From: Baylisascaris procyonis
Lineage: Eukaryota; Nematoda; Chromadorea; Rhabditida; Ascarididae
Length of the DNA: 64,000 nt
Direction: 5' to 3'
Assembly: GCA_037389465.1 (NCBI GenBank)
Contig: JAZARR010000042.1
Span: 62,001 to 126,000 of the forward strand
A program made the translations under genes and the position numbers. A model generated the notes under the pieces. The model was not told the origin of the DNA. It saw nothing but the letters and a program-made list of their open reading frames with translations, and ran no database searches. Shown here in pieces: positions 37,601 to 52,600 of this stretch (the first letter of the stretch is position 1; every line of letters starts with the position of its first letter).

Positions 37601-40600
37601 AACCTGAATTTTACATAGTGTGAGAAATTATAGGACAGTACCCTGAAAAGCGCTAAAACATTCACATTTATTTCATTATGTATACGTGTATTCAAACAAA
37701 CAATACCTTCAGGGTAACAAAAAAGAAGACAACGATAATGTTGCGTCGACATCACTTTCTCGAATTTCATAATGGACCAGAGAAAGGAGGGCGGGGGGAG
37801 GGGGAGGGAGTGAATTTACTGGTACTGGAGTTACTTCGTCCTTTTTTTGAGTTTAGAAGAGAGAATTTATAGAAGACTAATTTCGGGTTTTGAGGTATAT
37901 TTGGCTGCGACAGTTTATCAATGACATCTTCCATCATATTTACTGGAAAATACGACGATAATCACATTTTAATTCTTTTACACTCGAACAAAACGAAGAA
38001 CGTCAATTTATGATCACTGAGATTTGCAGATGTAGAAGACAATTATACGCGTAAAAGCATAATTACTGAAGTAACGTACTTCTATTTGAACAATGTTTTC
38101 AAAGAAGAAAACCACATGCAATGCAAGATAAGAAAAAATCATAGCAACATGAAGGAAAATGAACAAAAAATAAAATATTCGAAAAAAGAACAATGGACAG
38201 TTATTTAATTACCAAAAAATTTTTCCTACTAAAATCAACTTAGCTCAAAGAAGTTTTGAACTATTCAGAAAAACAAAGAATTTTGACTTTTGATGCTTTC
38301 TTAAAAATAAGGAAAATATCAATATAAAAGGAAGAGTACCTAGTCGCCTCCTTCTCCTCATGCAATTCGGCGTCATGCTCCTCCTTCAGCAAATGAATTT
38401 CCTCCTCGAAATGTCTTTTCTGTTCTTCCATCAATTCCTCGTGTGTTTTCTTCATTGCGGCAATCGAATGATCATTCATCGTCTAAATTAATTTCTTTGA
38501 TGTCATTTCAAATTTGATTCAAATTTCCTCTGCCATAAACTATCCTGTTGTTAGGCATAGAAATATGCTCAATACAGAAATAAGAACAAACAAACCCACA
38601 GCGAAGAAAATATAATAAGAAATTACAAAAAATTTTCTCGCAAATTGACCCCACTAAAGTTGAAGAGAGTTATAAGAAATTGACGAGTTCAGTGCTTTCG
38701 TGCTTTTATTTATTCCTCCTAAAACCTTACAGTTCATTTCATTCTCATGCATAAGATCAAATTGGTACATTTTGACGAGTTTATTTTCTTTTCTCCTTCT
38801 ACTTGTTCATTTCCCTAATCCACCAAAAAGACGTCAACAAAAATTATGCTAACAAATGATCAGGGTGACGATAGGATCTCATAGGGTAAGAACTCGCGAC
38901 AATTTATTTACATTATATTTTATGGTGATAAAGTGCACTAGAGTCCGAGACTATTGAAAGGACAATTTAAAGTATACTATATTCAATAGAATTCGAGGGC
39001 AACTTTCAATATTTAGTCTGTGGACTCAAATACATGACCACATGGCATCACTACAAATTGTACTTGCGCTCTATTAAACTTTCCGATCTCGTTCCCCTTT
39101 TTATTCTCGAGAAACTCGTTCGACTTTCGGTAAAAATGTCCATTGAAATCGGTTTTCTCTATTTCTAATTCATCTATGCAATCAAGAAAGTATAACTTGT
39201 GAAAGAAATGGGATCTATATTACATGTGGACATAACCTCTGAAAGTTCTCTTCAATAAGCATGAACGGTAGGAACAATTTTGGTAGAGAACCTACAGACG
39301 GAAGGTGAAAAAAGAGGAATTAAGAAGGATCAACGAATATTTTGTACTGGATGAATGCAACAAAAATGCAACCAGCGAAATTCAAACAGCATACGTTTAA
39401 AGTATTTAGCTCTTCTTGAGCTTTTTTCCTTCGTTGTTCTTCGAATTCCACTCGTTCACGCAATGATTTTAGCTGATGGTCGTATTGCAACCTCAAGGAT
39501 TCCAATTCATCTGCATGTTCTGCCTGTAGATCGATAACATTTTATCATTTGCTTTATCATAGAGGACAATGAAAAAAGCAGGTCGATGCAGCATGAAACA
39601 TGCCAGCTAAGCGCGATTCAACATCAGGCATTAGGTTAGAAAAAAACATCAATCCAGCCTCTTTGGCTTATAATATTTCATCTTATCATAAACAATGAAT
39701 AAGCCGGAAAGAAAAAAACTACTGAATATGTACAAGAAAAGGCATGCGAGAAGTATCCCCTAAGAAAGCGAATAAAATTCGACGGCGACGAGAGCTGAAC
39801 TTAAAGAAAAGTAGCTTCAAAAAGAGGACTGTGTGTGAGAAATGAATTCCGATGGGAAGGAAAGGAGAGGGAAGAGAGAGCTGTATTAAAGGATAAAAGA
39901 GCTAGACTTCAAATCTAAGACATTTCGATACTTGCCTCAATTCTCCGAAAAATTTGTGGAAACAATATAAAAGAAATCTCCCTTTATAAAAAACCGCCGT
40001 AATTTTGAAGTTTCTTAGGATTTATTAATTAATAAAATCGAGTCAAACTGAGAAAACGAATAGAGGTGAATAAAAATTAATTAAATAAACTAAAGAATAT
40101 TTTTAGTTATACATAAATAAATAAAGGAGGAAACAAATGAATAGTTCACCTGTAACTCTTCGAGTTCATTCTCCAAATCCTGTACTAAACTGTTTAGATC
40201 TTGAGTCCACGGCTGATATTCTTCCTCCTAAAACAACTGTTAAGTCATTATTCAGTTACACATATAAATAATGAAGATTTATCAAAGACGATGGGTCTGA
40301 TACAGGCTGGCGCTGAATCTTTCAGAAGCGTTTTTAACGTTCAATATTAAATAACTGGAAACGTATAATGGGTGGAGAAAAGAAAAAATTCCACCAAGGC
40401 GCACAATTGAATTAGTAAAAAAGCTTTTGCTTTCAATGAAATTTCAGTTGGCGTAGCAATGAAGTGAATGATTCGATCTGCTGATTGCTAATTCAGCAGA
40501 CAAGTAATCAGCCAACAGACACAGACAAGCAAACCTATCGACGTAATTTGTCATACAGAGATGTTATTTATAAAAGAGAAGAAAAAACTTAAGATTCAAA

Positions 40601-43600
40601 CTTAACAAAGCTATGGCATGAACTCGAAAAATTCTATAGTCCTAAAGCATTTCCGTCAAAATATACGGTGACATGTACACGTTGCACGAGGGTCATCGAA
40701 GGAGACCACGCTGTGAAGACAGAAGTTTTCATTTTTCACTTAGGCGAACTGCCAACTGAAAATGCAACTTTCCACTCCTTCCATTTTATTATTCATTTTG
40801 AAGACGGAAAAAGCATTGAGGGTGAATTTTATCGGCGATCATAACACCATTATGACAATATGCGATTATTTCGGGGATGGAAATATATAAGCAATTATAT
40901 CTTTGCATCTACATCACATCGTTAGATGTACTCAAACAATTCGAAGCTGTGTGTGTTTTGAAATGCAGACGAAAAAATGGGCATCACATCTAGATGGGAA
41001 CGTGCTAAGGCTGTGAAATATTTCAAAGCCCCCCTCTGCATCTATATCGCTAAGGAACCACACAGAATTTCACACTACAATCAACTGAGATTATGGGCTA
41101 CCCATTCAAGTGCCCTCAGAAAGAAATAGTTGCGACAACGCAGACGGTCTGCGCAACAGGAAGGACAAAATTCGGCTCCAAAATAAAACGGTGATTAATG
41201 GCGAGAGAAGACACCTTTTCATCTAGCAAGTAGCATCGTCGCAGTCTGTGTTCACAAAATTTCCAATTTTCCTAGTTAACAAAACAAACCACTGAAAACA
41301 AAGCCAAATGAAAAAAAAACGTTCACTGAGTTCGATTACATGTTGAGAACAAATTAGCATGCGAATTTAAAAAAAAAAAAACGAAACAACAACAACAATA
41401 CGAATCATGCGATTATAAAGTGCAGGTATACATTATTAGTACAGTGTACCGAATCAAGCGCTGTCTTTTAGTCTACCTACTCCATTCAACGATTCATATC
41501 GGCACCCTCCTCGACCAACCTAGATTAAGTATGATAAACAAGGAAGATGAGAGGATATTCATTACAAAATGGGAACGGCACATCTCGACTTTTTCCATCT
41601 GGCTCGTAAATAACCTATAGTGCAAATCACACATCCTTCCACTTTTCCGTCCCCTTCAAAGATCGGATGGAAATTTCAGTCCAAGATGGTAAGTGCATAT
41701 TCTTGGCCCCATATGGTTCATAAATTAAGCTGCACTGGCGATCAAACGCTCCTTGACCCAACGGCCGAGAGGCAAGAAAGAAAGTGAAATGGATAACGCT
41801 CACTGCATAGCGATGGGTACATATTCCGATTTTAGATTCAAATAGTTCTCAACAATGCAACAACTGTGACTCCGCTCCCCAATCAGCGGCAATTATTACC
41901 ACCTCCCGCCGCCCCATTTCGCTTCCCTTTCAATCCTCGAGGGGTTTCGGCTACCGTCTAGGAACCTCACCTGAGAAGAAAATAAAAAGCCAAAGCGCTC
42001 GTATTTGCTGTGCTGGCCCAGCAAGCGAAGTCACTGTAGCCCGATCGAACAAACAATTAGAAGAAAGAAAGAAAAGACACATCATTCAATATAAATTTAA
42101 CGACCGACCTAAAGGCGTGCAAAAAGCGCAATGACAAAATGTTCGGTCTGCAGTTGGGAACTTCATTCTACGGTTGAAGAAATGTGCTAGACTGGCTTCA
42201 AAAGAGACCCCAGCGTTTCTTTCTTCCACGCTTCTATATGTGAAAAGTGGCAAGGGTGACACTGTCAGATTATTTTCTGACATCTGTTATGACATTTGAG
42301 ACGATAAAAGAGACCCCTATCACATATGGGCAAAATTTTGGTATTTTTAAAAGGGCATTCGAGTAAGCCCTTAGCCATAAGCTCTTTCAAGAGAACGCTT
42401 GAATCAAACTCAAAAAAAGGTGATTCAGTTTAAGAGATGCTAATATTTTTGTGACTTCCCAACAGAAATTCCTATTCAGAGAGGGTTTCAATTCAAGAGT
42501 AAAAATTAAAGTCAATAAATATCGCCGTTCGCCTATAGATTGAAGTTTCAAAGAATTCCACTGCAATATTAAAAAAATAAAAGAGCGATTCCCTTCTTAA
42601 TGCTTTAAGTACTGATTAATGGCTCAAAAAACGAAAAGAAAACGAATAGAATGCCTTTAAAAGATAAGAGTTGCAGATATGTGACGAACCTCATTTTCCC
42701 ACTCAACTGATGCATAGTGTTTGGCTGCTGAGTAGAAATCTGCCATTTTACGTATCGCTAACACTCTTGCGGCACACGTTTCCGGTAGTAAAATACTTGT
42801 AATATCCAAACATTGATCTTGTTCCGCTACTGCTACCAGTTTCAGATGCCGAAATCTTTCAATAACCAATTTTTGTATTGCTATTACAACAGCAATTAAC
42901 ATCTGAGCAGTTAATGAATGTCGGTTCCATTTGCGTTCATCGTGGAGCATTTCACTCTTCATGTATTCCATCTCACGTTCCACATATTTTAGAAGTTCAT
43001 TCATTAGTTCTCCGTGTTCCGTTGCTGTCTTGCGCAACATCTGCCAAGTGTCGGAAAACCGCAACGCAGCAGCATCCGGTTGGAGCATATTTTTACGACA
43101 ACGTGTAAATTCATCACGTTTTTGGAGAAGAACAATGGAAAGGTGGCGTAGCTTACCGATGAGTGCACTTCTGAATTTGCTTAACATAAATCGTTGACGT
43201 TTATCGTCTAATTTTGTGGCAGCTTCTTTCTGATGCAGTTTCATATCGAACAACGGTGAGCACCTTCGAAGTGCCATCTCAGGTAGCTCATTCTGAGTGC
43301 ATTTTAACATATCATCTACATAACTAAGGTTAAGCTCTAAGGCTTCTGAATCGACATCTGAAACTCTGGTTGCAAGTTCAAGCTCTTCGCGTGCATCTTC
43401 CTTGAGTGCATCTAAGAAATTCAACCTTAAACAACGAAGAAACATCGATACGTTGTTGTTGTTGAGGAATGTGTGAAAATGACGTGCTATTAAACGTTGT
43501 AACGACTCCAAACATCGCAATTCATGGGAGTCGATCGAAAAACGAAGATGTGATAAACCTCGTAGACGACTCGAAAAACTATTCGCTAATTCCTGACGTA

Positions 43601-46600
43601 ATACAAATTCACTACAAATAAAATCGCATAGTGAGTCAAGAAGGAGTCCAACACTTTCGTAGTAAACTCCATCACGGATTCCAAACACACGTCCATTGAG
43701 ATAATTGGCAAAACGTGCTGATATTTGTGAAGTAAGTTCGCCAAGTTCTTGATGTTTATTGGCTGAGACATGGTTATCGATCGTCGACTCAAGTGGCCAG
43801 ACTTTAGTGTCAACGACTGAACCAATGCTGGAATCGTTGTGTCTAGCTAGCCTTTTCTTGTCCAGTTTGTCAGTGTTTTTGCTAGCCATTGAATCTTTCC
43901 CTGTCGATTTATGAATGCATTTTCGCTGGTCGTAGCAAATGAATTTGCTTCTCGGCAGCACATGACATTATCTGTGTTTTGTCAGACTTATCAATAGGCG
44001 CTAGTGGACGAACTTCCACTTTAGCAGTCGTATCCACAACGTAAATATCTTTTGGTATATTCACTGTATCGTAGGCATCATCAGATAACGAAGCCGAATG
44101 ATGAAAATATGTAACTTCATTTGCAGCGGAGGTAGCAAATTGTCTTTCGATGCTGTTAAGCAAATTTTCCGGTTTTCTGCTTATGAGCGACAAGTCAGTC
44201 AATGCACCTTCACTCGACGATTGCTCACTATCGCTAACTTTTCTGGGAACGCTATCGTCATCAATAATTTCGTGGCAAGAGGCCGCCTGCTCAAGAACCC
44301 GCCCGGCTTTACCAACATCAAGTTCGACAGGTGTTTCAACATGTGATGCAATGGCTGCAATATGTTGACTCTGCTCCAGTGGTAGTATGGTCTCGATATG
44401 GAAGCATACAGGCGTTGACGTTCTCGTTGCAACGATATTCCCAACATCATCCACAGATGTACTATTATTAAGCACTTCCGAACAACTACCATCAAATTCA
44501 TGCGGTGGCTCAACAACACCATCAGCTACCTCAGGTGGTTTGCCTTCCGATGGCCGTACGGCAACGATGGACTTGTCATCATCAAGCATGTTCATAAGAG
44601 AAATTCAATAGCCTCAAATATAGCAAACGTGTTAGTGGCTCAACAAAAAGATAACAGTTAGTTGGATGCATGCAGTGGACGTGAATCGAGCATGAGGCAC
44701 GCCATATCAATCTTACCGTATTCGTCTGGCTATCTGCTGTATCCACTCGTCGAACATTCAGCACAACACCCAACTGAAATTAAGTTATCGATTAATAAGC
44801 CCATTTGGCAAATAATATAAAATCGATTTGAAAAAACGGTAATTTATAAAAGAGATACATAGGTGATTACGAAAAACGTCGAATTATTCAACAAAGAATC
44901 AAAATAAAACTTAAAATTTTTTAAGTTATAAACTTTGATTTGGCTAAGCAACTAAAAAGGCAAAGAACGAAGCTAGCAGAGGAGATTGTAAAGAGGAGAA
45001 TGGTGAATGCATCTATGACTTACTGTTTACGAAAATGTTTACATTCACTTTTTATGATTACTCTTATCAAAAAGACGTGATCGCAAATATTCCACAATCT
45101 CAAAAAAAAGAGATACGGTTCTTCGTTTGTCCTCTATCTGTGCAAAGAGTCGATAGAAAACATTCTTGCATAGTCAAGAGTGTAACTATACCCCGGCAAC
45201 CATCTTTCCTTTTATTTCTTAATACTTTTCTAATGGTGGAAAACGAACAGGGACAGGGGTGGGGGGGGGGGGGGAGAAGGCAATTAGGTGATCGCAAATT
45301 TTTCAAGAAATTCCCTTATTCACACTGCAAAATGTATTTAAAAATCATGGGAAGAAGTGAAAATTCCAGAAAATTTTAATAACTGCCATCCGAAAACGCA
45401 GTATTTTTATCCAAAAAAATGATTCGACTTTCCAATTAAACCAGAACAGAAAATTTGTTTTAACGCATGAATTGAATCGTTAAACGAAGTCGTGAATATC
45501 TGAAATCATGGAAACCTAAAATATCTAATTTTCAAAAGTTTTGCGAAAAGGAGAAATGTACAATTTATTTGTTATTAACTCTAAAATTCAGCATTCTGCA
45601 AACACACTGTGGTAGGATTTTAAAAACTTCGTATAGGACAAATGAGGCATCAACTAAAAGTTTATTTAAAAACGGAAAATTATGCAACAAAAAACCGAGA
45701 TAACGAAAAAGCGTGCTTCCATGCAACGAAATAACAATGTCCCCTGCTCTACAGCAGCTTGAAAATTACAGCGTTTGAATCTCAGTTACTAATTTTTAGT
45801 ACAAAGAGGGCTTCTCTGGGCACGTAATGTAAATTAACAAACCATAAATGTTGGCCAAGAATAGCAAAGAGGAAAATTTTCAGTAAATTAGAACAATGGA
45901 TAAGTAAGGGAAAAGGAGAAAGAATGGGGAGGAATGCGACAATCTATAAAGTTCACTGTATTGGCTACACAAAGATTTACGTCGCAAAAATGATGAAAAT
46001 GAACGATTGCGCTTCACAGATAAGATTCTTGCAAACGTAAAGAGAAAGAAAATAGAATAACAGCCGAAGCTGCAAAGTGATCTTTCATATCACAACAAAG
46101 ATTACAAGAAAATGCAAATATTAGTTCAAAATAGATATTATTTCACAAATGAGATTAAATATTCAATTATTTAGCTAATTCACTTATTTTATTTTATTTT
46201 TAAACGCTCCTCGACAATCATCGTATATAACGAAGTTTTTCATTAGATAGAAAGAAACAATGGGAAGATTCAGATGGTAAAACATATATCAAAAGGACTG
46301 TTGGCCGACTTTCCTATCAAATTTCTTCCGAGTAAAATTATTGTTAAAATGATGCTACCGAGATAGTAAACGAACTGGAACATCAGACTCTTTAATTTTG
46401 ATCAAATCTGCCAGAAACAAAGAAAAAGTGCCAAAAAGAGCAGCAAAATGTCTCAATTAAGTATAGGAACTCATCTGATCGGCAAATGAATGCAAGCATT
46501 TAAATAATATTTGCATCCTACTGAATACTAACGTGGTCGGTGAGAGAAAGTAGAGCAAAATCGTGGATGGTTTCAGTCTTGTATGCGATCGATAAAACAT

Positions 46601-49600
46601 CAAACTTGCTGTATGCCCGGAATAAGTAAAACAAAGGTTACTACTGCTACTGTTATCGGTAAATGTATTGATGGAAAATAATTTGGAAAGGTTTTCGCAT
46701 GCGACGCTTCCAAAGCGCGTGCGAAATTTTTTCTGATGCAGCGCAAATGCAAAGCTTCCCCTCCACATCCCTTCCCTTCCCGTTCAATATAACGCAGCCA
46801 AGAGCTCAAGCTTATGAGTGACATCTCATTTTTTATTACCGACTCACTTGGTAAGTGAACACGCACCCCCTAGTTTTATCAAATAAAAGCTACTTCATCT
46901 GCATTAAATGACCTTTAGCATCTCTACTGCATGGAAAATCACAGCAAAGTATATAAAATATCTAGCTAATAGTTCATGGTTGGCATCACAACATCGCTGC
47001 AGAATGGAACATCTGATTGTGGAAATCTTCAACACATTCACCGTACAAAAGAAAGAGCGCATAACGAAACGACTGATAAACTAGATGATACTTCCAGGTG
47101 AGACGTCAACGTGCGATAAACAAACTGTAAATGGAGTGCGGGAATAAATCGATGAACGAGCTGTGAATGAGGGCGGAAAAATATGACTTTATCAGTTGGA
47201 AGGGAATCTACTGGCATCACAATGATACACAAAAGTAAGATATGGGCCAAAAAAGAACTTGAGCGTTATTTAGTGATAACCTAAGAGTATCGAAGCGAAT
47301 ATGCAAGATTAAAATGTTAACGATAAAAGACTTTTACAGTGCTTTTTATATATTTGCTTGGAGCACTTCGAAAAAAATTTTGTTTAGAAAAGAGATAGTG
47401 CAGATCATTTTTGATGATTGGGGGAAATATGGTATTGTAGGTCATTCTATGATGGACATTTTTAACCATCAAATTCGATAATTTTAGCTGTAATGGTCCC
47501 GAGCTGAAGCTATCGAAGAAACAGATATACACTAACGCCGACAAACGTGCAAATGGTTACGAAATTGCCATGTGCTTCTGTTAAAGCAAATTGGCGGAAG
47601 TGCATAAAAGATATTTGCATTTGAGAGAAATAAGGGAAACGAACGTTTTCACGGATGTATTAAATAAGTTAAATTTTTTGGAACACTGGTATTTAGGAAA
47701 TCGATTCAGACTCCGTAAAAATTTCCTTCTAGCCAGGTTGACAGGGAAGAAAGAGGGTTGTAATATCCTAAAATCCATCAAATTTGGCCATACCAGTGAC
47801 CGTAATCAATGTGAGTCTATTTCATAATTGCCTAGCCAATATAGGCCAACGAAACGAAATGAAAAACAGTTGATCCAAAAGCAAGTCAACATTCCACCTT
47901 TCAAAGAGCACTGGAACATCCTGCAGGAACTTAATTTAAATGACAAAAACAACACGCATTTTATATTTTGCGACAGATGAACAGCAGACAGAGAAGTAGG
48001 CATCTTTTAAGTTAGCTCCAGAAATTGACGAATAAAGAGCCATCGAAAACAGCACAGACAGAGATATTGAGGAACCCCTTCATTTACTAAATACTTGAAA
48101 CAATAATTAGTAATCAAATGCTCTGAAGCAAATATTATCCCAAGTATTTATCAAGGTCATTCTTACCTGCTGATAGGCGCCAGAGACCTGTTCGATGGCA
48201 CTTTCAAATGGATGGAGATCAGCTGCCTTCGATGACGACACATCGAGATCGGCGACCGTCCGAATAAGAGCGTCGGTGGTTTGTTTAAGCTGACCGAATC
48301 CAGCCACATTTGCAGTTGAATGAACGAATTTAGAGAGCGCACCTACTTGTACCTTCAGCAGTGAGATCAGTTGATGTACAATCACCGGCGAACTGAAAGA
48401 ATATTCACGTGATAAACAAACCTCTTAAGCGCATTTGGTCAATTAATCTTTTAGCATTATGAGTTAGATGGGAAAGAGAGGTGAGGGTATGAATACTTCC
48501 ATTATAAGATATGGACTGATTGCATCAATACGACACCTTAGCACATTAAAACGTTCAAAAATATTCACACGGTCAGCAATGCAATGTACGGCTGTAAAGT
48601 TACTGGGGGTGGATATCTTCTTTGATAAAATTTCAAAAAGAGTTCCAATCTTCCCGAACTTCTTGTGCAATATACAACTATTACCGAGAAACATGCCACT
48701 TTTCTATTTTTACAAAGAATTCATCTCTTTTAACTCATCTTACAATTCGACTAAAGACTGCAACAAAAAGAGAATATTTTTGCTAGTTCAAATTATAAAG
48801 GAAGTTCACTTTTAGACATTTTAGAAATTATTTATTCGCGAAAAAAGTATTACAGTTCAAAGAATTTCACTAGTAGAATTTAAGCTCAATAAATAGGCCC
48901 AAATATATGTAATATGTAATATATCAATAAATTTCTAATCTAAACAACATTTTCAAACTAACATATATATTAATGCTTTCCCGCAAAAACTCCATAAGGA
49001 GAATTTCTAAATTTTTTCAATACTCCACAGTTGACTTAATTTTGAAAATCTTTGCGAATTCTTTATGAACAGTTTCTTTTCACTAAATGCAATTCCTCTC
49101 CCCCTTCTGGTGAACAATTGAAAGCAACAGGAAATGTTCAGCAGTGGATTATACGACTAAAGTAAGGTGCTATTGAAAATAAAGTGAAAGAAAAATAAAG
49201 AGATAAACTTGTTAAAAAGTTTAAAATCAGAAGTGAAGTTACAGCGATACTGTCGGCTAAGTATAAAGCATTTGAAGCGAATAAATGAGCATCGTGGAAA
49301 AATTCTCGGTTCGTCATATTTTTTTGTAAAAATTCTCTAATAAAAAATATTAAAGTTACCATTGAGTGATATTTTCGATTTCGGAAGTTGGCGTAATCAA
49401 CTGCTTCCTTAACGTCTCCATCTCTTGTTGTTTCTTGATCACATCTTGCTCGGCCGCTGTTAAACTCTTACGAAGTTGACTTAAACCTCGTGCCTTAAAT
49501 ATATGTTGAAGATTATGCGCATACTTTCAGAAAAATGACAATCGATTTTTATAAAATATTAGCATAAAGCGCAAATGTTTTTATATAAAACATTTTAAAA

Positions 49601-52600
49601 AACATAAAACATTTTTATAAACATAAACATCGAAACATTAATCGCTGACAAAAAACAAAGGATTTCAAATCAAGTGATTATTGTAAGAGAAATTGAACCT
49701 TCCTAGCGAAACCGATGCGGCGACGCTCTATCAGCTAAGCTATGAAAAAATTTCGAAAACCAACTGATGGTATACTGGAAAATAGAATATGAAACAAACA
49801 GACAAAAAAAAAGAGATTAAACAGACAGAAAAAGAGAACATCATGCAACACCTATGACCACCTCCATCACCATAACTAGCATGATGCAAAGGACCAAACT
49901 ATAATGAAAATGGTTCTGAATATTTGTTTCAACTCGGTAAACTGCCAAATACCACAACTATAAGTGGGATTCGACGGAAAAGTTGATAAAAATTTTTTCA
50001 TCACCAACCTCAAGGTATACGATATGAATCATTACATTGCCTTCATTAATTTGCAAAATAAACTTGTAGGGTTAATCTAACAACCCATTAAAGCATAGCA
50101 AAATCCCATAATATATTGAGGTGAATGCACATATTTAGAGAAGAGATAAGAGCGAAAGTGGGTGGAGGAACGAGGAAGGAGCAAGAGGAGGAATGGAGGA
50201 GGAGGAACGAAAACTTACGTCACTGCTCATGAATAAATAGCGTAGGCGTTCATTTTCGGTGCGTGTTTCACCCAACCTGCACGTCGTATCGTGTAATCGC
50301 TCACGAAGCGATTGAACCTAGAATCAACTCAATCAACATTATAAATAAATAATAATGCTTAATTTATTTTATTTTTCCAAATTGCTCAAAGAAGAAAATA
50401 TTCAGTTACTCGAAAGTTTATGAACTTATTTATATTTATAAATAAATTTCTCAAATTTCAATCATTCGAAAATATTAACGACAATAAACGATGCCATTCA
50501 ACGAATAATAAAATGAAAAGAACAAATCGATAAGACGGATAATCTAAACATTTCAAATCAAACATTTTGCTAAAGTTGTAACCATGCAAAGACCAATAAA
50601 TTTTAAAAATATATATATATAGTCGTAGAAAAAAGTGAAATATATCGTGCAATCAAACTTGTTGACACTTTTACCGAACATAGAAGAGATTATTAAGTAG
50701 CCATACATATGTGCTAAGTGCAGATCATAGCTTGAAGCCGCCATCCTATATGTGCAAGCATTATATAGATTTTCCCTATTTAAAAAAAAGAAGTTATATG
50801 ATAACTCATATAACGGCGCCTTAGAAGCCCATTAAGGCAGCCAAATTGACATATTAAATTCACTGACACTATAGCAGCAGAAAGATTCTAATTTACAAAA
50901 ATATAATGGGAAAGAGGAGCGACATTGCAAATTTATCAATGAGAGATTCACTCGAACCACTCTTGCATTACCTCTCCATGACTCGTTTTCCTCTTATTCA
51001 AATCATATGCATATAAAATGTAATTTACTAATTTCCTTATTCAATGTGGCTGTTACCCAAATTTTCAACCAAAGAAGCATAACAATTAGGTGTAAATTTC
51101 TGAAGATACCTCTTCAATACAGCATAAGCCACTCAATAATCTATGCAGCCAATGTAAATAGACCATTGCGGGTTTTCTAAAATAATAAAGATAAAAACAG
51201 TGCACCTCATCAGCAAACCCGTTGCAAACCCTCGGAAAGACATGGTGCAGCGCACAGTGGCAATGCATATTGTCGTATGTGTATTGAAGACGATTGTGCA
51301 TTGTGAACGGTGCTCTCGAGTGGATGGATGCTTCGTCGCAAACATAGACACCAATGCAAAAAAAACTGCGCTAACTGGATCGTAGCTCGGACCGACACAT
51401 AAGCCACAACGAATCGATTTTTGAATAATGATCTGTTTTTGATCGTACTTCTAATCGATTCGAGAGAAATATGGAGCAGTTCACTAAGCAATAGAACGCT
51501 AAGCCGATTAACTGAATAAGTTGTACACATCATTCTGGTTTGCTTCCAAGGAAAGTCAAAAAGAGTTACTGACAGAAAGCAGATGGAAAAAGAATGGAAG
51601 AACGTGGTGATGTGTTTTTTTGCGATTCTGTTCACTAGACCAATTGATATCGTACAATGCCAAACAATCAAAAAATATGCGCACTGAAGCATTTACATTT
51701 CATCCGATCTGTGCGCTTGTGCAAAACTTGCGCAGACGATTCATCTTTTCCAAAACAAACGATTGTAAAATGTTATCTAATCTGCATGAAACATATTCAG
51801 AACTTTTGAACATTTTATCAACAAATTTTCACTTTTTATTCAATCCGGGATAGGCATCATCTTAAAATATAGATCATGCTCACAGATTGCGCAACCAAAG
51901 CTTCAGTTTGGAACAACTGAACACAGCCAGACACACAGTTATATCCACCTCTAGGCATTACCCGGCTATAACACGCATTGCAAAGGCAGATTTGTAGATG
52001 CGCATAAAAATAACCTTACAAGAGCAGATGGACACTGCAGAAATATTCCCATCACGCGGGAAACATGAATTTGTATAAAACTAGCTTCATCCAAATGTAA
52101 ACGTGATATAAAAACAAAATTCAAATGTACCTATAGACCAAGACAACTTTATATTGACTTGAATCAGACCAGGACAATTTTATACTGACTTGAATCCAAT
52201 CATAATTGATCAATAAATAAATTAAACAAACGAAAAAGTGCATCATGGGAGATGACGCAATAGTGTTTTCGCATTTCCGCTTACAAGACCAGTCAGTTCA
52301 CCGGCTAGAAACGTCTGGCGCCTTCAAATGCTGCTTGGAAATTTTTCGAAATTGATCAAACAAGATGAAATATCGTTTCGGAAAACCGCATTTAATTTCG
52401 CACCTTTTCCAGAAACTCCAATACTGCACCAAATCCCGATCTCTACCTTAATGGGCTCCTGAGTTAAAACTATCCGACAAATCGACAAACACGCACTTAA
52501 GTGCCAATGCATAGAAATTTTTTTTTTTAATTTTCAATGTTCTCATATATGCAATGTCTTGTGAAAAAATGACTCCGAAATCAACCCTAACTGAAACAAA

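Larger units (their letters stand above)
40228..44716 (-). other. MPRIP-like intron carrying the nested ORF pair (4489 bp)
   Basis: Between exons F and G. The right half is open reading frame (42657-44595). The left half (40228-42650) is A-rich with a poly-A and CAA stretch near 41.37-41.40 kb and nothing else I recognise. Confidence 0.7.

Noticed and set aside
44582..44773. Exon F read through its donor into a 63-codon ORF, or spliced to the nested ORF 1
   Set aside because: The GTAAGA donor is strong and phase 0 to exon G. Acceptor-like AGs between F and ORF 1 lead to early stops in the host frame.
51210..51692. 160-codon minus-strand ORF in the exon B-C intron
   Set aside because: Rich in Leu, Phe, Ser and Cys as expected from T-rich intron sequence; overlaps other open frames; no splice sites or recognisable domain.
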